DNA of 64,000 nt from Synechococcus sp. LA31 (GCF_018502385.1 NZ_CP075523.1:372001-436000); one strand, 5' to 3'; positions 16,053 through 25,661 are shown, numbered from the stretch's first letter. The notes: generated by a model not told the origin, from the sequence alone. A program made the numbers and translations.

Positions 16053-16909
16053 GACTGCTCGCGGCTCGGAGCTATGCCCTGCTCCTTGAGCCAGCGGTTC
16101 AGCAGCTCTGCCAGCGGCACAGGAGCCGTGCGCATCGGCAGGTGTCCTTCGCCCTCCAACAACGCGAACTGGTGCTCCGGGCTGTAACCCGCTAGGTGGC
16201 GCACATAACGCGGCTCCATCACCGTGTCGCGGCTACCGGCCACCCACAAGCTGGGCACCTGGAGTTGGGCCACCATGGCCGGCAGTTGCTGCACCGCACC
16301 TCTCTGCATGCTTGAGGCCAGCAGGCCCTGCGCCGCCCTCAGCTCCGCCAGCAGCGGGCTGCGAATCGCTTCGGTTCCCGGGATTTGGGCCAGCCAGCCC
16401 GGTCGCCAGCGCAGAAACGCCGCTCCGCCGCGGCGCACCATGCGGAAGGGGCGGGGTTGGAACACGCCGCCGCCAGCGGCGACCTGCACCACCGCCGCTA
16501 GTTGCGGCCCGAGATGGGGAGCTGCGTGCACCACCAGGCTGCCGCCGAGGGAATGGCCGATCAGCACCAGCGGTCGATCCCCCGCCTGCTCGCGCGCCGC
16601 CTTCGCCAGCCAGCGGCCGTAGCTGGCAAGGCTCGGCTGCAGCCCCCGCGGGCGCGGCTGCGCACCAAACCCCGGTAAATCGGGGCTCCAGGTGTCCCAG
16701 GCTGGATTGAGCTCAGCGGTGAGCGGCTGCCAGAGCCGCCCGGAGAGCAACCAGCCGTGCACGAACACCAGCAGGGGGGAGCGCTCCAGGGGCCTTCCGG
16801 TGATTGAACGGTCTCCAGCCTGGCTCAGCTTTCGCCAGAGTGGGAGAGGATCGTGCCAATGCTTAGCTCTCCTCCTACCGAGCTCCAGGGCCTTTATGGG
16901 CAGGGCCAT
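16004..16909 (-). CDS. Alpha/beta hydrolase
   Basis: The alpha/beta-hydrolase fold is clear: LLVFVHGWLLSG forms the oxyanion hole, the nucleophile elbow is IGHSLGGS (Ser), an acid lies in GSRDTVMEP, and the catalytic His is in EGEGHLPMR. The start is uncertain. The ATG at 16909 gives 301 residues but overlaps the divergent GNAT gene by about 57 bases; a GTG at 16768 begins exactly at the core strand and would leave no leader. A rare start between these two is possible. The substrate is unknown. Confidence 0.8.
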   Translation of the reverse strand: MALPIKALELGRRRAKHWHDPLPLWRKLSQAGDRSITGRPLERSPLLVFVHGWLLSGRLWQPLTAELNPAWDTWSPDLPGFGAQPRPRGLQPSLASYGRWLAKAAREQAGDRPLVLIGHSLGGSLVVHAAPHLGPQLAAVVQVAAGGGVFQPRPFRMVRRGGAAFLRWRPGWLAQIPGTEAIRSPLLAELRAAQGLLASSMQRGAVQQLPAMVAQLQVPSLWVAGSRDTVMEPRYVRHLAGYSPEHQFALLEGEGHLPMRTAPVPLAELLNRWLKEQGIAPSREQSQSLASPRSWSSANCA

Positions 16910-17353
16910 CGCCTGTGCTCGACGCCCAACCCACAGCTCAGCCTGGTGCTCAGCACCGAGCGGGAGATTGACCTCTATGAGCTGGAGCAGCTCTGCGATG
17001 CCGTGGGCTGGAGCCGCCGCCCCCTCCGGCGTGTGCGCAAGGCCTTGGAGAACAGTTTGCTGGTCGTGGGCCTCTGGCGCCATGACCCACGTGTGCCTCG
17101 TCTGGTGGGCTTCGCGCGTTGCACCGGTGATGGGGTGATTGAAGCCACCGTGTGGGATGTGGCCGTGCACCCGCTGTATCAGGGCGTGGGCTTAGGCAAA
17201 CAGCTGATGACGTATGTGATCGATCTATTGCGGGCCCAGCAGGTGGAGCGGGTGAGCCTCTTTGCCGATCCGGGTGTGGTGGAGTTCTACAGCGCCCAGG
17301 GCTGGCAGTTGGAACCGCAGCAACGTCGCTGCGCCTTCTGGTACGCCCCCTGA
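16853..17353 (+). CDS. GNAT-family N-acetyltransferase
   Basis: This is a 166-residue protein with GTG at 16853, or ATG two codons later. The GNAT acetyl-CoA-binding loop is visible as VAVHPLYQGVGLGKQLM (motif A, Q/RxxGxG/A), followed by motif B around VSLFADPGVVEFYSAQGW, as in plastid- and cyanobacteria-type GNATs of the NSI/GNAT2-like group. It should transfer an acetyl group to an amine or protein; the target is unknown. It is convergent with the EAL gene, with a four-base gap. Confidence 0.88.
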   Translation: MPMLSSPPTELQGLYGQGHRLCSTPNPQLSLVLSTEREIDLYELEQLCDAVGWSRRPLRRVRKALENSLLVVGLWRHDPRVPRLVGFARCTGDGVIEATVWDVAVHPLYQGVGLGKQLMTYVIDLLRAQQVERVSLFADPGVVEFYSAQGWQLEPQQRRCAFWYAP

Positions 17354-17357
17354 TCGC

Positions 17358-19514
17358 TTAGGCGCTCGATGGCTGTTTGAACAAATAACCCTGGAAGAGC
17401 TCCACCCCGCGTGTTTGCCAGTAGTGCAACTGCGCTTCGGTTTCAATTCCCTCCAGGATCACACCGCAATCATTGATGTCGCCATACCGCACCAGAAAGT
17501 CCACCAGCGCATCCACGTTGGCATCGTTGAGGCGTTGGCTGTAGCTGAGGTCGAGCTTGAGAAAGTCAGGCTGCAGCTGAAACAAATACCCGATCGAGGC
17601 ATAGCCCATCCCAAAGTCGTCGATGGCGATGCGGATACCGAAGTCGCGCAGCTGCTGCAGCTGCCGCTCCATCATCTCTGGCTTGGCCACCAGTGCCGTT
17701 TCGGTCACTTCCAGCACCAGCCGCCGCCGCACCGTTTCGGGCAGGGCGCGCAATTGCGCCAGCAAGTTTGTGATGTGAGCGTCGGATCCGATGCTCAGCG
17801 CTGAGATATTTACCCCTAGCTGTTGCGTCTCGTCGCCGTCTTCCTGGAGAAGCGTGATCGCCCGCCGCAGCATCAGCTGATCCAGGAGATACACGTTGTT
17901 GTTGCGCTCGAGGGCCAGCACCAGCTCCTGCACACTGATCGAGTCTTCGAGTTCCGCCGGCAGCCGGAACAGCATTTCGCTGTAGGCCACGTGCCGCTGC
18001 CCGCTTGCCAGGTTTAACACCGGCTCCAGGGCATAGCGGTGCTCCTGCAGGCTCTTCATTGAGCGGGTGAGATCGAAGTCGCGGCTCTGTTGTTGCCTCA
18101 GCTTCCTAGCCGTTGGGGCCACCCCTTCGGCGATGCGCTGCATACCGCTAGGGGCGTCGCCATGGCTGAGCAATAGCGCCAGGTCTGCCAGTTGCTGGGC
18201 CACATCTGCTGTATCCAGCCGGGTGAAAATTCCACCCACCGCCAATTGCATCGCCTCAGCCATGGCTTGCTGCAGGTCTGACAGATGCTGTTCGAGCTGG
18301 CGGTGCTCCTCGTGTGCTTCGGCGCTTGATGGCTTAAGCACCTGCAGCAGAGTGTTGTTGTCCCCGAGTGCCAGGTGCCGGGTGTGCTCCAGCTGCTGCA
18401 ATCGCTCCCCCAGCCAGGCCAGCGCCAGGTTTTGGGCCTGACCATGGTGATGAATGGAATCGCGGAAGAGAATCACCTTCAGCTGTAGGGCCGCAATCCA
18501 TAGCTCGCTCGGATCCTCACCGGGTTGGCGCATCGCCTGCAGCAACTCGCTGCGACTCAACAGTGGGCCAGGCAGCTCCTGGCGCAGCACCCGCAACTGA
18601 TAGCGCCGGTTGCGCTCCACGTGTAACTCCCGCCGGCGGACCTCCCGCAAGCTGAGCAGCCCTCCGACTCCGATGACGCCCACCAGACCATTGATTCCTA
18701 GCCAGGGAGGTGCCATCTCTTCGAGGGCCAGCCAGCCCTGCTGCCAGGGTGAGCGCGGTGGTTGCAGGTAGAGCTGCTCTTCGCTCGCTAGCAGCTCATT
18801 GAGGCTGTTGGCTGGGGTGGCCTCCCCGCTCGGTTGGTTGCGCAGGCTGGCGTTGATGCGTCGAAAAGCGGCATTCACCTCCGTGTTGTAGCTGGGGCGT
18901 TCAATCCGGCTGAAGTGCATCAGCCAGCCCCGTGGTTCGCCACCGCTGTCGCTGCGGCGGATCCCCGTGACGGCCCCCAGCACCGAGCGCTCTCCAGCCT
19001 GGCAATGAAATCCGTAAGCAAGGCCACTAACGACAGCACCCGGTCGTGCTTCCAGGCGTTGCAGATGTCCCAGCAGGCATTGCAGAAGCTGCGGCGTCAT
19101 CCCATCGGCGATCGCGTCGCCCCGTGCGAGCAGTGCCTTGCTGCGCTCGTTCACCACCAACAAGCCTTGTCCGTCTTGGAGGATCGAGGAGTTGTTGAGC
19201 TCCCGCGCCTCAAAGCCTGGGTCGTTGCCAACGGCGTAGGCGTAGACCGGATCCCAGTGACCCCAGTCGAGGGCGGTGATCTTGTGGCTGTTCACCCGCA
19301 GCTGCAGCAGGCCTTGATCGGTTTGCCCCTGCCGGGCTTGGCGCTGTTGCAGCAGCAGCCAGCGCTGCTGCCAGAGCAGCCCCGCCAGCGATCCGCTCAG
19401 CAGGAGCCAAACCACCACCACGGTTCGCAGACTGCGGGGATGCTCAAGCCGCTGGTGCCGCCATTCGCGGCCGATGCTGCGCCACCAGCCGGACCTTTGG
19501 TTCATGGCGTTCAT
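17358..19514 (-). CDS. Membrane c-di-GMP phosphodiesterase (CHASE4-like, degenerate GGDEF, EAL)
   Basis: This is a 718-residue sensor protein. A membrane helix at about residues 28-50 is followed by an extracytoplasmic region to about residue 260 resembling CHASE4 (DWGHWDPVYAYAVG, ELNNSSIL), a second helix near 272-288 and then a region in GGDEF position without a GG(D/E)EF motif. The C-terminal 250 residues form an EAL domain. Its catalytic set looks intact: Glu in SEML (variant of EAL), Asn in VNIS, Glu in EVTET, DDFG, Lys in FLKLD, EGIET and FQGYLF. It should hydrolyse c-di-GMP in response to an external signal. The start overlaps the stop of the GT2 gene (ATGA at 19511-19514). Confidence 0.88.
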   Translation of the reverse strand: MNAMNQRSGWWRSIGREWRHQRLEHPRSLRTVVVVWLLLSGSLAGLLWQQRWLLLQQRQARQGQTDQGLLQLRVNSHKITALDWGHWDPVYAYAVGNDPGFEARELNNSSILQDGQGLLVVNERSKALLARGDAIADGMTPQLLQCLLGHLQRLEARPGAVVSGLAYGFHCQAGERSVLGAVTGIRRSDSGGEPRGWLMHFSRIERPSYNTEVNAAFRRINASLRNQPSGEATPANSLNELLASEEQLYLQPPRSPWQQGWLALEEMAPPWLGINGLVGVIGVGGLLSLREVRRRELHVERNRRYQLRVLRQELPGPLLSRSELLQAMRQPGEDPSELWIAALQLKVILFRDSIHHHGQAQNLALAWLGERLQQLEHTRHLALGDNNTLLQVLKPSSAEAHEEHRQLEQHLSDLQQAMAEAMQLAVGGIFTRLDTADVAQQLADLALLLSHGDAPSGMQRIAEGVAPTARKLRQQQSRDFDLTRSMKSLQEHRYALEPVLNLASGQRHVAYSEMLFRLPAELEDSISVQELVLALERNNNVYLLDQLMLRRAITLLQEDGDETQQLGVNISALSIGSDAHITNLLAQLRALPETVRRRLVLEVTETALVAKPEMMERQLQQLRDFGIRIAIDDFGMGYASIGYLFQLQPDFLKLDLSYSQRLNDANVDALVDFLVRYGDINDCGVILEGIETEAQLHYWQTRGVELFQGYLFKQPSSA

Positions 19515-20236
19515 TCTGGTGAAGCTGCACCATTTGCACCATCTCTGCCGTAGTAGTGCCGGGCCAGCACCTCTGTTGCAGCGCCCCGCCGCCAGGCTCG
19601 CCGCAGGGCGGCATTGCGCCAGGCTGTGCCCAGCACGCCATGGCGCTGCCAGCGGCGGCCATTCACCTGCAGCGGTCGTTGCAGGCTGCGAATCCGGCTG
19701 AGCTTCTGCAGACGCTGAATCAGCAGCAGGTCTTCCATCAGGGGGAGCTCGGGCATCCCGCCCGCCCGCTCAAGCAGCAACCGCGGCAGCAGCAGTCCCT
19801 GATCGCCGTAGGGGAGCTGCCGCCATCGGCAGCGCAGCCTCACCGCCAGCTCCAGCAGCCGCAGGTTGATCCCAGGCGCTTCGATAGCCAGCTCAAAAGC
19901 CCAGGCGGCAGGCGGTTGCTTGATCGCTCGGCGTACCACCGCAGACCAATCCCGGCAGAGGCGGGCGTCGGCATGCAACAGCAGCAGCCAGGGAGCGGTT
20001 GTAGCGCTGATGCCGCGCGCCAGTTGTATTCCCCGCCCGGCGAGGCTGTGCACCACCTCGGCACCGCCGAGCCGGGCGAGCTGGGGGGTGCCATCGCTGC
20101 TGCCGCCATCCGCCACCACCAGCTCCGCAATCAGATCACTCGGCGCCTGGGCCAGGTCGGCGAGCAGCAGGGGCAGCCGGCCTGCTTCATCGAGGGCCGG
20201 GATCACCACGGCCAGCTCGGCTCGGCTCAGGACCAC
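19511..20236 (-). CDS. GT2 glycosyltransferase, TIGR04283 (arsenosugar-associated) type
   Basis: This is a GT-A fold enzyme starting near ELAVVIPALDEAGRLP, with ELVVADGGSSDGT, the metal-binding LLLHADARL and the acceptor-site LMEDLLLIQRL. I chose the GTG at 20236 because it gives a normal N-terminus and overlaps the bestrophin gene by only 10 bases; a longer frame to 20314 also exists. The TIGR04283 family is linked to arsenosugar biosynthesis by genome context and often neighbours a TIGR04282 protein, which is the case here two genes upstream. The exact reaction is not proven. Confidence 0.85.
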   Translation of the reverse strand: MVLSRAELAVVIPALDEAGRLPLLLADLAQAPSDLIAELVVADGGSSDGTPQLARLGGAEVVHSLAGRGIQLARGISATTAPWLLLLHADARLCRDWSAVVRRAIKQPPAAWAFELAIEAPGINLRLLELAVRLRCRWRQLPYGDQGLLLPRLLLERAGGMPELPLMEDLLLIQRLQKLSRIRSLQRPLQVNGRRWQRHGVLGTAWRNAALRRAWRRGAATEVLARHYYGRDGANGAASPE

Positions 20237-21189
20237 TGGCTGGGGTCGTTGCTCAGTGGTAGGCCTGCCAGGCCATGGCCTGAGCCCAGCAGGTCGGTGC
20301 TGATGGTGCGACACACCACATCCATGGGTACGCAGAAACTGCTGCCGTCTTGATCAAACGGACCCTCCACGTAGGCGCCGATGCGCTCGGCGGTGACAAA
20401 TCCCAGGAACAACACCAGACCTGTGAAGACCAGCCCCCGGTGGGTGAAAGTCAAGAACAGGGCGTAGCCGTAGAGCCAGCAGATCAGGCGAATGAACACG
20501 TCGTAGGTGGGGGGAAGCGGGGTATTGCGGATCCGTTGCAGCCCGCCCAATGCATTGGTGAAGGCCTCCGTGCCCCTGAGTAGGGCATCGCGGCCCCAGT
20601 CGTTGATGGCATCGTCTCGGTACAAGCCGCCGATCAGGTCGGCTCGCAGCGCCATCGTTTGATCGAGTCTCACGCTGTCGGCTAAGCCCAGGCTGTGGCT
20701 CAGTTCGCTCACCAGCTGTCGGGCATCCCGGCGCCAGAACCCCCGCAGCTCAAAGTTGAGCAGCCAGCACTGCAACACCTGCAGGGCCACCAGGCGTTGT
20801 TGCTGCGCCTGCAGGCGGTTGTCATCGCCGATCAGTGTGCGCAGTGTGTCGCGCCAATGGCGACTGCAGTTGGTGATGTCGCCCCACAGCACCCGCGCTT
20901 CCCACCAGCGGTTGATGGCCTGGGTGTTGCGGAAGGCCACAAAGATCGACACGGCGATGCCCAGCATCGAGAGCCCCGATCCATCGATGAATTCCAGCCG
21001 CTTCATGGGCATCTGTTGCTTAGCCACCAGCACCAGGCCGCAAAGCATCGCCAGCAGCAGCAGGTCGAGCCGCATGCGTGCAGCCATCTGCCAGGCCACG
21101 CGTAGGGCGTTGCGGCGCGCCAGTTTGGGCGGCTGGCTGTGGACCGGCTGACGCTCCGGCATCGATGCAATCGCCACTTCAGTGATCAT
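20227..21189 (-). CDS. Bestrophin-family anion channel (UPF0187)
   Basis: This is a 320-residue membrane protein with ATG at 21189 overlapping the previous stop. It carries the bestrophin hallmarks FVAFRNTQAINRWWEAR after the first helices, and a later helix pair around IRLICWLYGYALFL and GLVFTGLVLFLGFVTAERIGAYVEGPFDQD. Bacterial and plant bestrophins form pentameric anion channels; bicarbonate or chloride conduction and roles in carbon concentration are known for some phototroph members. Here it lies between two arsenosugar-type glycosyltransferase genes. Confidence 0.9.
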   Translation of the reverse strand: MITEVAIASMPERQPVHSQPPKLARRNALRVAWQMAARMRLDLLLLAMLCGLVLVAKQQMPMKRLEFIDGSGLSMLGIAVSIFVAFRNTQAINRWWEARVLWGDITNCSRHWRDTLRTLIGDDNRLQAQQQRLVALQVLQCWLLNFELRGFWRRDARQLVSELSHSLGLADSVRLDQTMALRADLIGGLYRDDAINDWGRDALLRGTEAFTNALGGLQRIRNTPLPPTYDVFIRLICWLYGYALFLTFTHRGLVFTGLVLFLGFVTAERIGAYVEGPFDQDGSSFCVPMDVVCRTISTDLLGSGHGLAGLPLSNDPSQWS

Positions 21190-21851
21190 CGGCTGCCCTT
21201 GGCCCGCAGCAACCACGGCTCCAGCGCAGTACGCCGATCCAGATCGCTCTGCTCCCGCAACAACGCCACTGGCAATTGCAGGTTCACCGCAGCGGCCAGG
21301 GTGGAGCCCAGCACTTGGTCGCTGCCCCAGGCGATGCCACTCATCAGCGCGGCCCCGCAGCGATCAAAGCCCACGCGGTTGAGCCCGATCAGCCAGTAGC
21401 CGCCATCACTGGCCGGCCCCAGCACCAGTGGGTTGTGCTCCAGCAGAGCAAAGGCCTGCCGTAGATCGCCAGGCTCCAGGCCTGGTAAGTCGCTGCCGAT
21501 TAACACCACCTGCTGGCAACCGGCTGTGAAGCCCCGTTGCCATTGGCGTTGCATGCGACAGCCGAGCGTGCCGCCACCTTGAAGGGTGAGCTGCAGCTGT
21601 GTTGTTGTGCTGCCTAGTTGCTGTCTCCAGCGCCGCAGGGCACGCGGGCCCAGGCCCGCTGCAGCCAGCAGCAGTTCAGCTTCGGCTTGGTGGGCGCCTA
21701 GCCCGGCGGTGTGGATCGTGTGCCAGGTCAGCCGCTTTTGCATGGCTGCCGCCTGGCGGCTGGAACCGCAGCTGGCGGCCAGGCGCCGCTTGCAGCGCCC
21801 GGGGGCCGGCCAGCGGGCCAGCACCACCAGGCGCCGGAGACATCGGCTCAT
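21186..21851 (-). CDS. DUF2064 / TIGR04282 glycosyltransferase-like protein
   Basis: This 221-residue nucleotidyl/glycosyl-transferase-like protein has LARWPAPGRCKRRLA at the N-terminus, the central IGSDLPGLEPGDLRQAF and LGPASDGGYWLIGL, all marks of DUF2064 (TIGR04282). It is the first gene of a coupled series with bestrophin, the TIGR04283 GT2 and the EAL gene (four- or ten-base overlaps at each junction). Members are associated with arsenosugar synthesis by co-occurrence; the biochemical role is inferred. Confidence 0.87.
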   Translation of the reverse strand: MSRCLRRLVVLARWPAPGRCKRRLAASCGSSRQAAAMQKRLTWHTIHTAGLGAHQAEAELLLAAAGLGPRALRRWRQQLGSTTTQLQLTLQGGGTLGCRMQRQWQRGFTAGCQQVVLIGSDLPGLEPGDLRQAFALLEHNPLVLGPASDGGYWLIGLNRVGFDRCGAALMSGIAWGSDQVLGSTLAAAVNLQLPVALLREQSDLDRRTALEPWLLRAKGSR

Positions 21852-21855
21852 CGGC

Positions 21856-22974
21856 TCAGTTCTGGCGGGGCAGTTCAGCCGGCTTTAGCTCAAGGTTGAG
21901 CTGGTCTTCACCGCGTTGCACCTGCACGTTGAGTGGTTCGCCGACCCGCCCTTGATCCACGGCCACCTGCACTTCCGAGGGGTTATCCACCTCGGTTTTG
22001 CCCACACGCTCGATCAGGTCGCAGGCTTGCAGCCCGCCCCGTGCAGCTGGACTGCCCGGCATCACCTCCACCACCACCACGCCGTTGGTTTCCGGCAGCT
22101 TGCATTCGGCGTTAGTGGCGTTCACCTCGCGGGCCAGCTGGGGGGTGAGCGATTGCAGTCGCACGCCGATATAGGGGTGGGAGGCCCGGCCCTTCTCCAG
22201 GATCTGGGCGGCAATCTGGCGACCCAGGTTGATCGGGATCGCAAAGCTCAGGCCGGCGCCTGGTGCCTGGCGAATCGCGGTGTTGATGCCAATAACCTGG
22301 CCCCGCTCATTGATCAGCGGACCGCCGCTGTTGCCGGGGTTCACGGCGGCGTCGGTCTGGAGATAAGGCACGCGCTGGCCCTCGCCCACCGCATTGGTGC
22401 GTTCCACCGCGCTGATGATGCCGGCGGTCACCGTGTTGTCGAGCCCGAGCGGGTTTCCGATAGCGATGGCCCATTCACCTGGGCGCACCTTGGCTGAATC
22501 GCCCAGCGGCGCCACGGGAAGCCCTGCAGCAGCCACCTTCACCACGGCTACATCCGTGATCGGATCAGCCCCGAGCACCTTGCCCCGGAAGCTGCGGCCA
22601 TCAGGCAGCGTCACACCCACCTCGCTGGCTCCCTCCACCACGTGAGCATTGGTGAGGATCACGCCATCGGAGCGGGTGATGAATCCCGAGCCCTGTCCCT
22701 GCTGCTGCTGGATGGAGGGGCCACCACCGAACAGGCCGCCCAGCGGATTCACCACGCGCCTCACCGTGTCGATGCGCACCACCGCTGGCCCCACCTTGTC
22801 CACGGCGCTCACGATGAAGTTATTCCCGGGTTGTAGTGCTGCGCTCGGCGGTGCATCACTCACCCGGGTGGGGTCGCCGCCCCGCCGCCCGGGCAGGCCA
22901 CCGTTGCAGGCCGTGAGCAGGCCTGACAGCAGCAGGGCTCCCAGCAGCGATGGGCGGCTTGGGTTGCGCATCAT
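21856..22974 (-). CDS. Deg/HtrA serine protease, lipoprotein-like
   Basis: The ATG at 22974 gives 372 residues (MMRNPSRPS). The N-terminus carries a short signal with a lipobox-like LTAC (Cys23), so the protein may be lipid-anchored. The trypsin-like domain has His111 (TNAHVV), Asp141 (TDVAVV) and Ser216 (GNSGGP), and one PDZ domain fills the last 100 residues (YIGVRLQSLTP, GSPAARGGL). It degrades misfolded envelope or lumenal proteins under stress. It is divergent from dnaA, with about 55 bases between starts. Confidence 0.93.
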   Translation of the reverse strand: MMRNPSRPSLLGALLLSGLLTACNGGLPGRRGGDPTRVSDAPPSAALQPGNNFIVSAVDKVGPAVVRIDTVRRVVNPLGGLFGGGPSIQQQQGQGSGFITRSDGVILTNAHVVEGASEVGVTLPDGRSFRGKVLGADPITDVAVVKVAAAGLPVAPLGDSAKVRPGEWAIAIGNPLGLDNTVTAGIISAVERTNAVGEGQRVPYLQTDAAVNPGNSGGPLINERGQVIGINTAIRQAPGAGLSFAIPINLGRQIAAQILEKGRASHPYIGVRLQSLTPQLAREVNATNAECKLPETNGVVVVEVMPGSPAARGGLQACDLIERVGKTEVDNPSEVQVAVDQGRVGEPLNVQVQRGEDQLNLELKPAELPRQN

Positions 22975-23029
22975 AGGTAACGTTTCCCCTTCGGGCACTG
23001 CCCCTATATTCGGTGGCCGGCGGGGTTGA

Positions 23030-24460
23030 TTGGCGGTGCAGCAAGGCGAAACGCTGTGGCGTCAGGTTCAAGAAGCCCTGCAGGGCAACCTCTCCAAGCC
23101 CACCTTCGAAACCTGGATCCGTCCGGCCCGCTGCGCTGGTTTCAACGGCACGGAGCTGCAGCTGATTGCCCCGAATGCTTTCGCCAGCGGCTGGCTGCGC
23201 AAGAACTATCTGGTCACCATCGCGGCGGTGGCCAGCGAGCTCGCTGGCCAGACCATCAGCGTGCAGGTGGAAGCCGGCACCGATCCCGAGCTGGCTCAGG
23301 GGCTCAATGGCCACGGTCTTCAGGTGGCCGCAGCACCCGGTGAGGCCAGCCCAGTGGGGGAGTCGTCACTGCCGGCGGCGGCCGCTGCCCAGCGGCTGCC
23401 CACCGGTGAGGCGCCTCGCAAGCTCGCGCCTGGGCTCAACCCCCGCTACGTGTTCAACCGCTTTGTGGTGGGCCCTAACAGCCGCATGGCCCACGCGGCG
23501 GCCTTGGCAGTGGCTGAGGCACCGGGCCGCGAATTCAATCCTCTGTTTATTTGTGGTGGGGTGGGGCTTGGCAAGACCCACCTGATGCAGGCGATTGGCC
23601 ATTACCGCCTGGAGATTGATCCTGAGGCCCGCGTGGCCTACGTGAGCACCGAAACCTTTACCAACGATCTGATCCAGGCCATCCGCAAGGACGGCATGCA
23701 GAAATTCCGCGACCGCTACCGCGCCGCTGATCTGATCTTGGTAGACGACATCCAGTTCATCGAAGGGAAGGAATACACCCAGGAAGAGTTTTTCCACACC
23801 TTCAATGCTCTGCATGAGGCAGGACGCCAGATCGTGATTGCCAGCGATCGGCCCCCCTCGCAAATTCCGCGCTTGCAAGAGCGCTTGATCTCCCGCTTCT
23901 CCATGGGCCTGATCGCCGATATCCAGACGCCTGATCTGGAAACGCGCATGGCGATCTTGCACAAGAAGGCAGAGCAGGAGCGGGTGAGCCTGCCGCGTGA
24001 CCTGATCCAGTACCTGGCCGGCCGTTTCACCTCCAATATTCGCGAACTCGAGGGTGCGCTAACGCGAGCTGTGGCGTTCGCTTCAATCACCGGACTGCCG
24101 ATGACGGTGGAATCGGTGGCACCGATGCTCGATCCCGCCGGTGTGGAGGTGGAGGTGACCCCCGCTCAGGTTCTGAACAAGGTGGCCGAGGTGTTTGGCG
24201 TGAGCGTAGAGGAGATGAAGAGCCCCAGCCGTAAACGGGCCGTGAGCCAAGCGCGCCAGGTGGGAATGTATCTGATGCGCCAGGGCACCAATCTTTCGCT
24301 CCCGCGCATTGGCGATGAATTCGGCGGCAAAGATCACTCCACCGTGATGTACGCGGTGGAGCAGATCGATAAGAAGCTCGGCGCCGACCCTCAGCTGGGC
24401 AGGCAGGTGCAGCAGGTGCGTGACCTGTTGCAGATCGATTCACGCCGCCGCACCAAGTGA
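23030..24460 (+). CDS. dnaA: Chromosomal replication initiator DnaA
   Basis: This is a 476-residue AAA+ initiator. Domain I is at the N-terminus ([21 protein letters not shown]), followed by a variable linker to about residue 130. Domain III begins at [13 protein letters not shown] with Walker [11 protein letters not shown], Walker [10 protein letters not shown] and sensor motifs. The DNA-binding domain IV ends with RQVGMYLMR and the signature [13 protein letters not shown]. The start is TTG at 23030, with GTG at 23036 as an alternative. No cluster of DnaA boxes was seen around the gene. It is convergent with cbbX, 9 bases apart. Confidence 0.97.
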   Translation: MAVQQGETLWRQVQEALQGNLSKPTFETWIRPARCAGFNGTELQLIAPNAFASGWLRKNYLVTIAAVASELAGQTISVQVEAGTDPELAQGLNGHGLQVAAAPGEASPVGESSLPAAAAAQRLPTGEAPRKLAPGLNPRYVFNRFVVGPNSRMAHAAALAVAEAPGREFNPLFICGGVGLGKTHLMQAIGHYRLEIDPEARVAYVSTETFTNDLIQAIRKDGMQKFRDRYRAADLILVDDIQFIEGKEYTQEEFFHTFNALHEAGRQIVIASDRPPSQIPRLQERLISRFSMGLIADIQTPDLETRMAILHKKAEQERVSLPRDLIQYLAGRFTSNIRELEGALTRAVAFASITGLPMTVESVAPMLDPAGVEVEVTPAQVLNKVAEVFGVSVEEMKSPSRKRAVSQARQVGMYLMRQGTNLSLPRIGDEFGGKDHSTVMYAVEQIDKKLGADPQLGRQVQQVRDLLQIDSRRRTK

Positions 24461-24469
24461 GGCGCTGGC

Positions 24470-25402
24470 TTAGCCCGTGATGGGCTCGCTCGGATCGAGC
24501 CCTTCCAGCTGGCCAGTAAACACGCGGCTTGCGGTGATGTCGTCGGCTTCGATGGTCATCAGGTCCAGCTTGGTGAGCGAGCCGCTTGTCATCCGGTTGA
24601 ACAGGCGGTTGGCCTGGCGCATGCGGGCGCGATCGATGGCGTTGCGGATCGAGCGGGCGTTGGCAAAGAAGGGCAGCTGCATCCGCCGCTGGATGTAGTC
24701 GGCGAAGGCGGCCAGCGCTTCGTCGCTGAAGCGGTAGTTCTCCTCCGCCAGGATTAGCCGCGCGATCGCCAGCAGCTCTTCTGCGCTGTAGTCGGGGAAA
24801 TCGATGTGGTTGGCCACCCGGGAGGAGAGGCCGGGATTGCTCTGATAGAACACATCCATCCGCTCTTTGTAACCGGCGAAGATCACGACCAGATCATCGC
24901 GGTTGTTCTCCATCACTTGCAGCAGGATCTCGATTGCTTCGGCGCCGTAATCCCGCTCGTTTTCAGGCCGGTAGAGGTAATAGGCCTCATCGATGAACAA
25001 CACGCCACCCATCGCCTTCTTGAGCATCTCGCGTGTTTTTGGGGCCGTGTGGCCGATGTACTGGCCCACGAGGTCGTCGCGGGTGGCGGTCACCACATGG
25101 CCTTTGCGCACATAGCCAAGGCGGTGCAGGATCTGCGACATCCTTGCGGCCACGGTTGTTTTGCCCGTGCCAGGCCGTCCGGTGAACGACATGTGCAGGC
25201 TGGGGGCGGTGGTGGAGAGCCCCACCTGCTTGCGGGCCCGGTCAACGACCAGCAGGGCTGCGATCTCGCGGATCCGCGTTTTTACCGGCTTCAGGCCGAT
25301 GAGCTCCTGATCGAGCTGCTCAAGCACTTCGTGCACCTGGGCCCCCTCGTAGGCGGCCTCGAGATTCACCGGAGTGTTGTCTGGATGCTCAGACGAGGCC
25401 AT
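24470..25402 (-). CDS. cbbX: RubisCO activase CbbX (red-type AAA+)
   Basis: This 310-residue AAA+ protein starts [13 protein letters not shown] at 25402. It shows Walker [12 protein letters not shown], pore-loop region [13 protein letters not shown], Walker [12 protein letters not shown], sensor 1 [11 protein letters not shown] and the arginine finger region [14 protein letters not shown]. CbbX removes inhibitory sugar phosphates from RubisCO by pulling on the large subunit C-terminus. It is the last gene of the minus-strand carbon-fixation series and overlaps the acRAF gene by 14 bases, which supports a role in form IA RubisCO maintenance. Confidence 0.95.
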   Translation of the reverse strand: MASSEHPDNTPVNLEAAYEGAQVHEVLEQLDQELIGLKPVKTRIREIAALLVVDRARKQVGLSTTAPSLHMSFTGRPGTGKTTVAARMSQILHRLGYVRKGHVVTATRDDLVGQYIGHTAPKTREMLKKAMGGVLFIDEAYYLYRPENERDYGAEAIEILLQVMENNRDDLVVIFAGYKERMDVFYQSNPGLSSRVANHIDFPDYSAEELLAIARLILAEENYRFSDEALAAFADYIQRRMQLPFFANARSIRNAIDRARMRQANRLFNRMTSGSLTKLDLMTIEADDITASRVFTGQLEGLDPSEPITG

Positions 25403-25643
25403 CGATCGCTGCGGCGAAGGCGTGGTCAGCCTCGCCGATGTCGGCACCTTCTTCCTCAGCTCGCAGCGTGATGTTCACGTATGTACGCCCGAAGCTGATA
25501 TCCGGGTAGCGGCCTTCGGTTTCGCAAAAATCATTGAGCCGATCGAGAAAGGCGCGGTTGCTGGCGTAGTCATCGAATTCGATACGGCGCTCCAGCCACT
25601 CCACGCGATCTGGCTTGGGCCGGGGGGTCCACTGATGATCCAT
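25389..25643 (-). CDS. acRAF: Alpha-carboxysome RubisCO assembly factor acRAF (PCD-like)
   Basis: This 84-residue protein has the pterin-4a-carbinolamine dehydratase fold signature ([36 protein letters not shown]). The catalytic His pair of true dehydratases is replaced by the GRYP segment, as expected for acRAF, which is a chaperone and not an enzyme. acRAF helps assemble form IA RubisCO. Its place between the CO2-hydration gene and cbbX in the cso series matches that role. Confidence 0.92.
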   Translation of the reverse strand: MDHQWTPRPKPDRVEWLERRIEFDDYASNRAFLDRLNDFCETEGRYPDISFGRTYVNITLRAEEEGADIGEADHAFAAAIDGLV

Positions 25644-25661
25644 AGGGTCAAAATTACGACT

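Noticed and set aside
23790-23798. Perfect DnaA box TTTTCCACA inside dnaA
   Set aside because: It encodes the conserved FFHTF motif of DnaA itself, so the match is expected from coding. No cluster of boxes around it suggests an origin.
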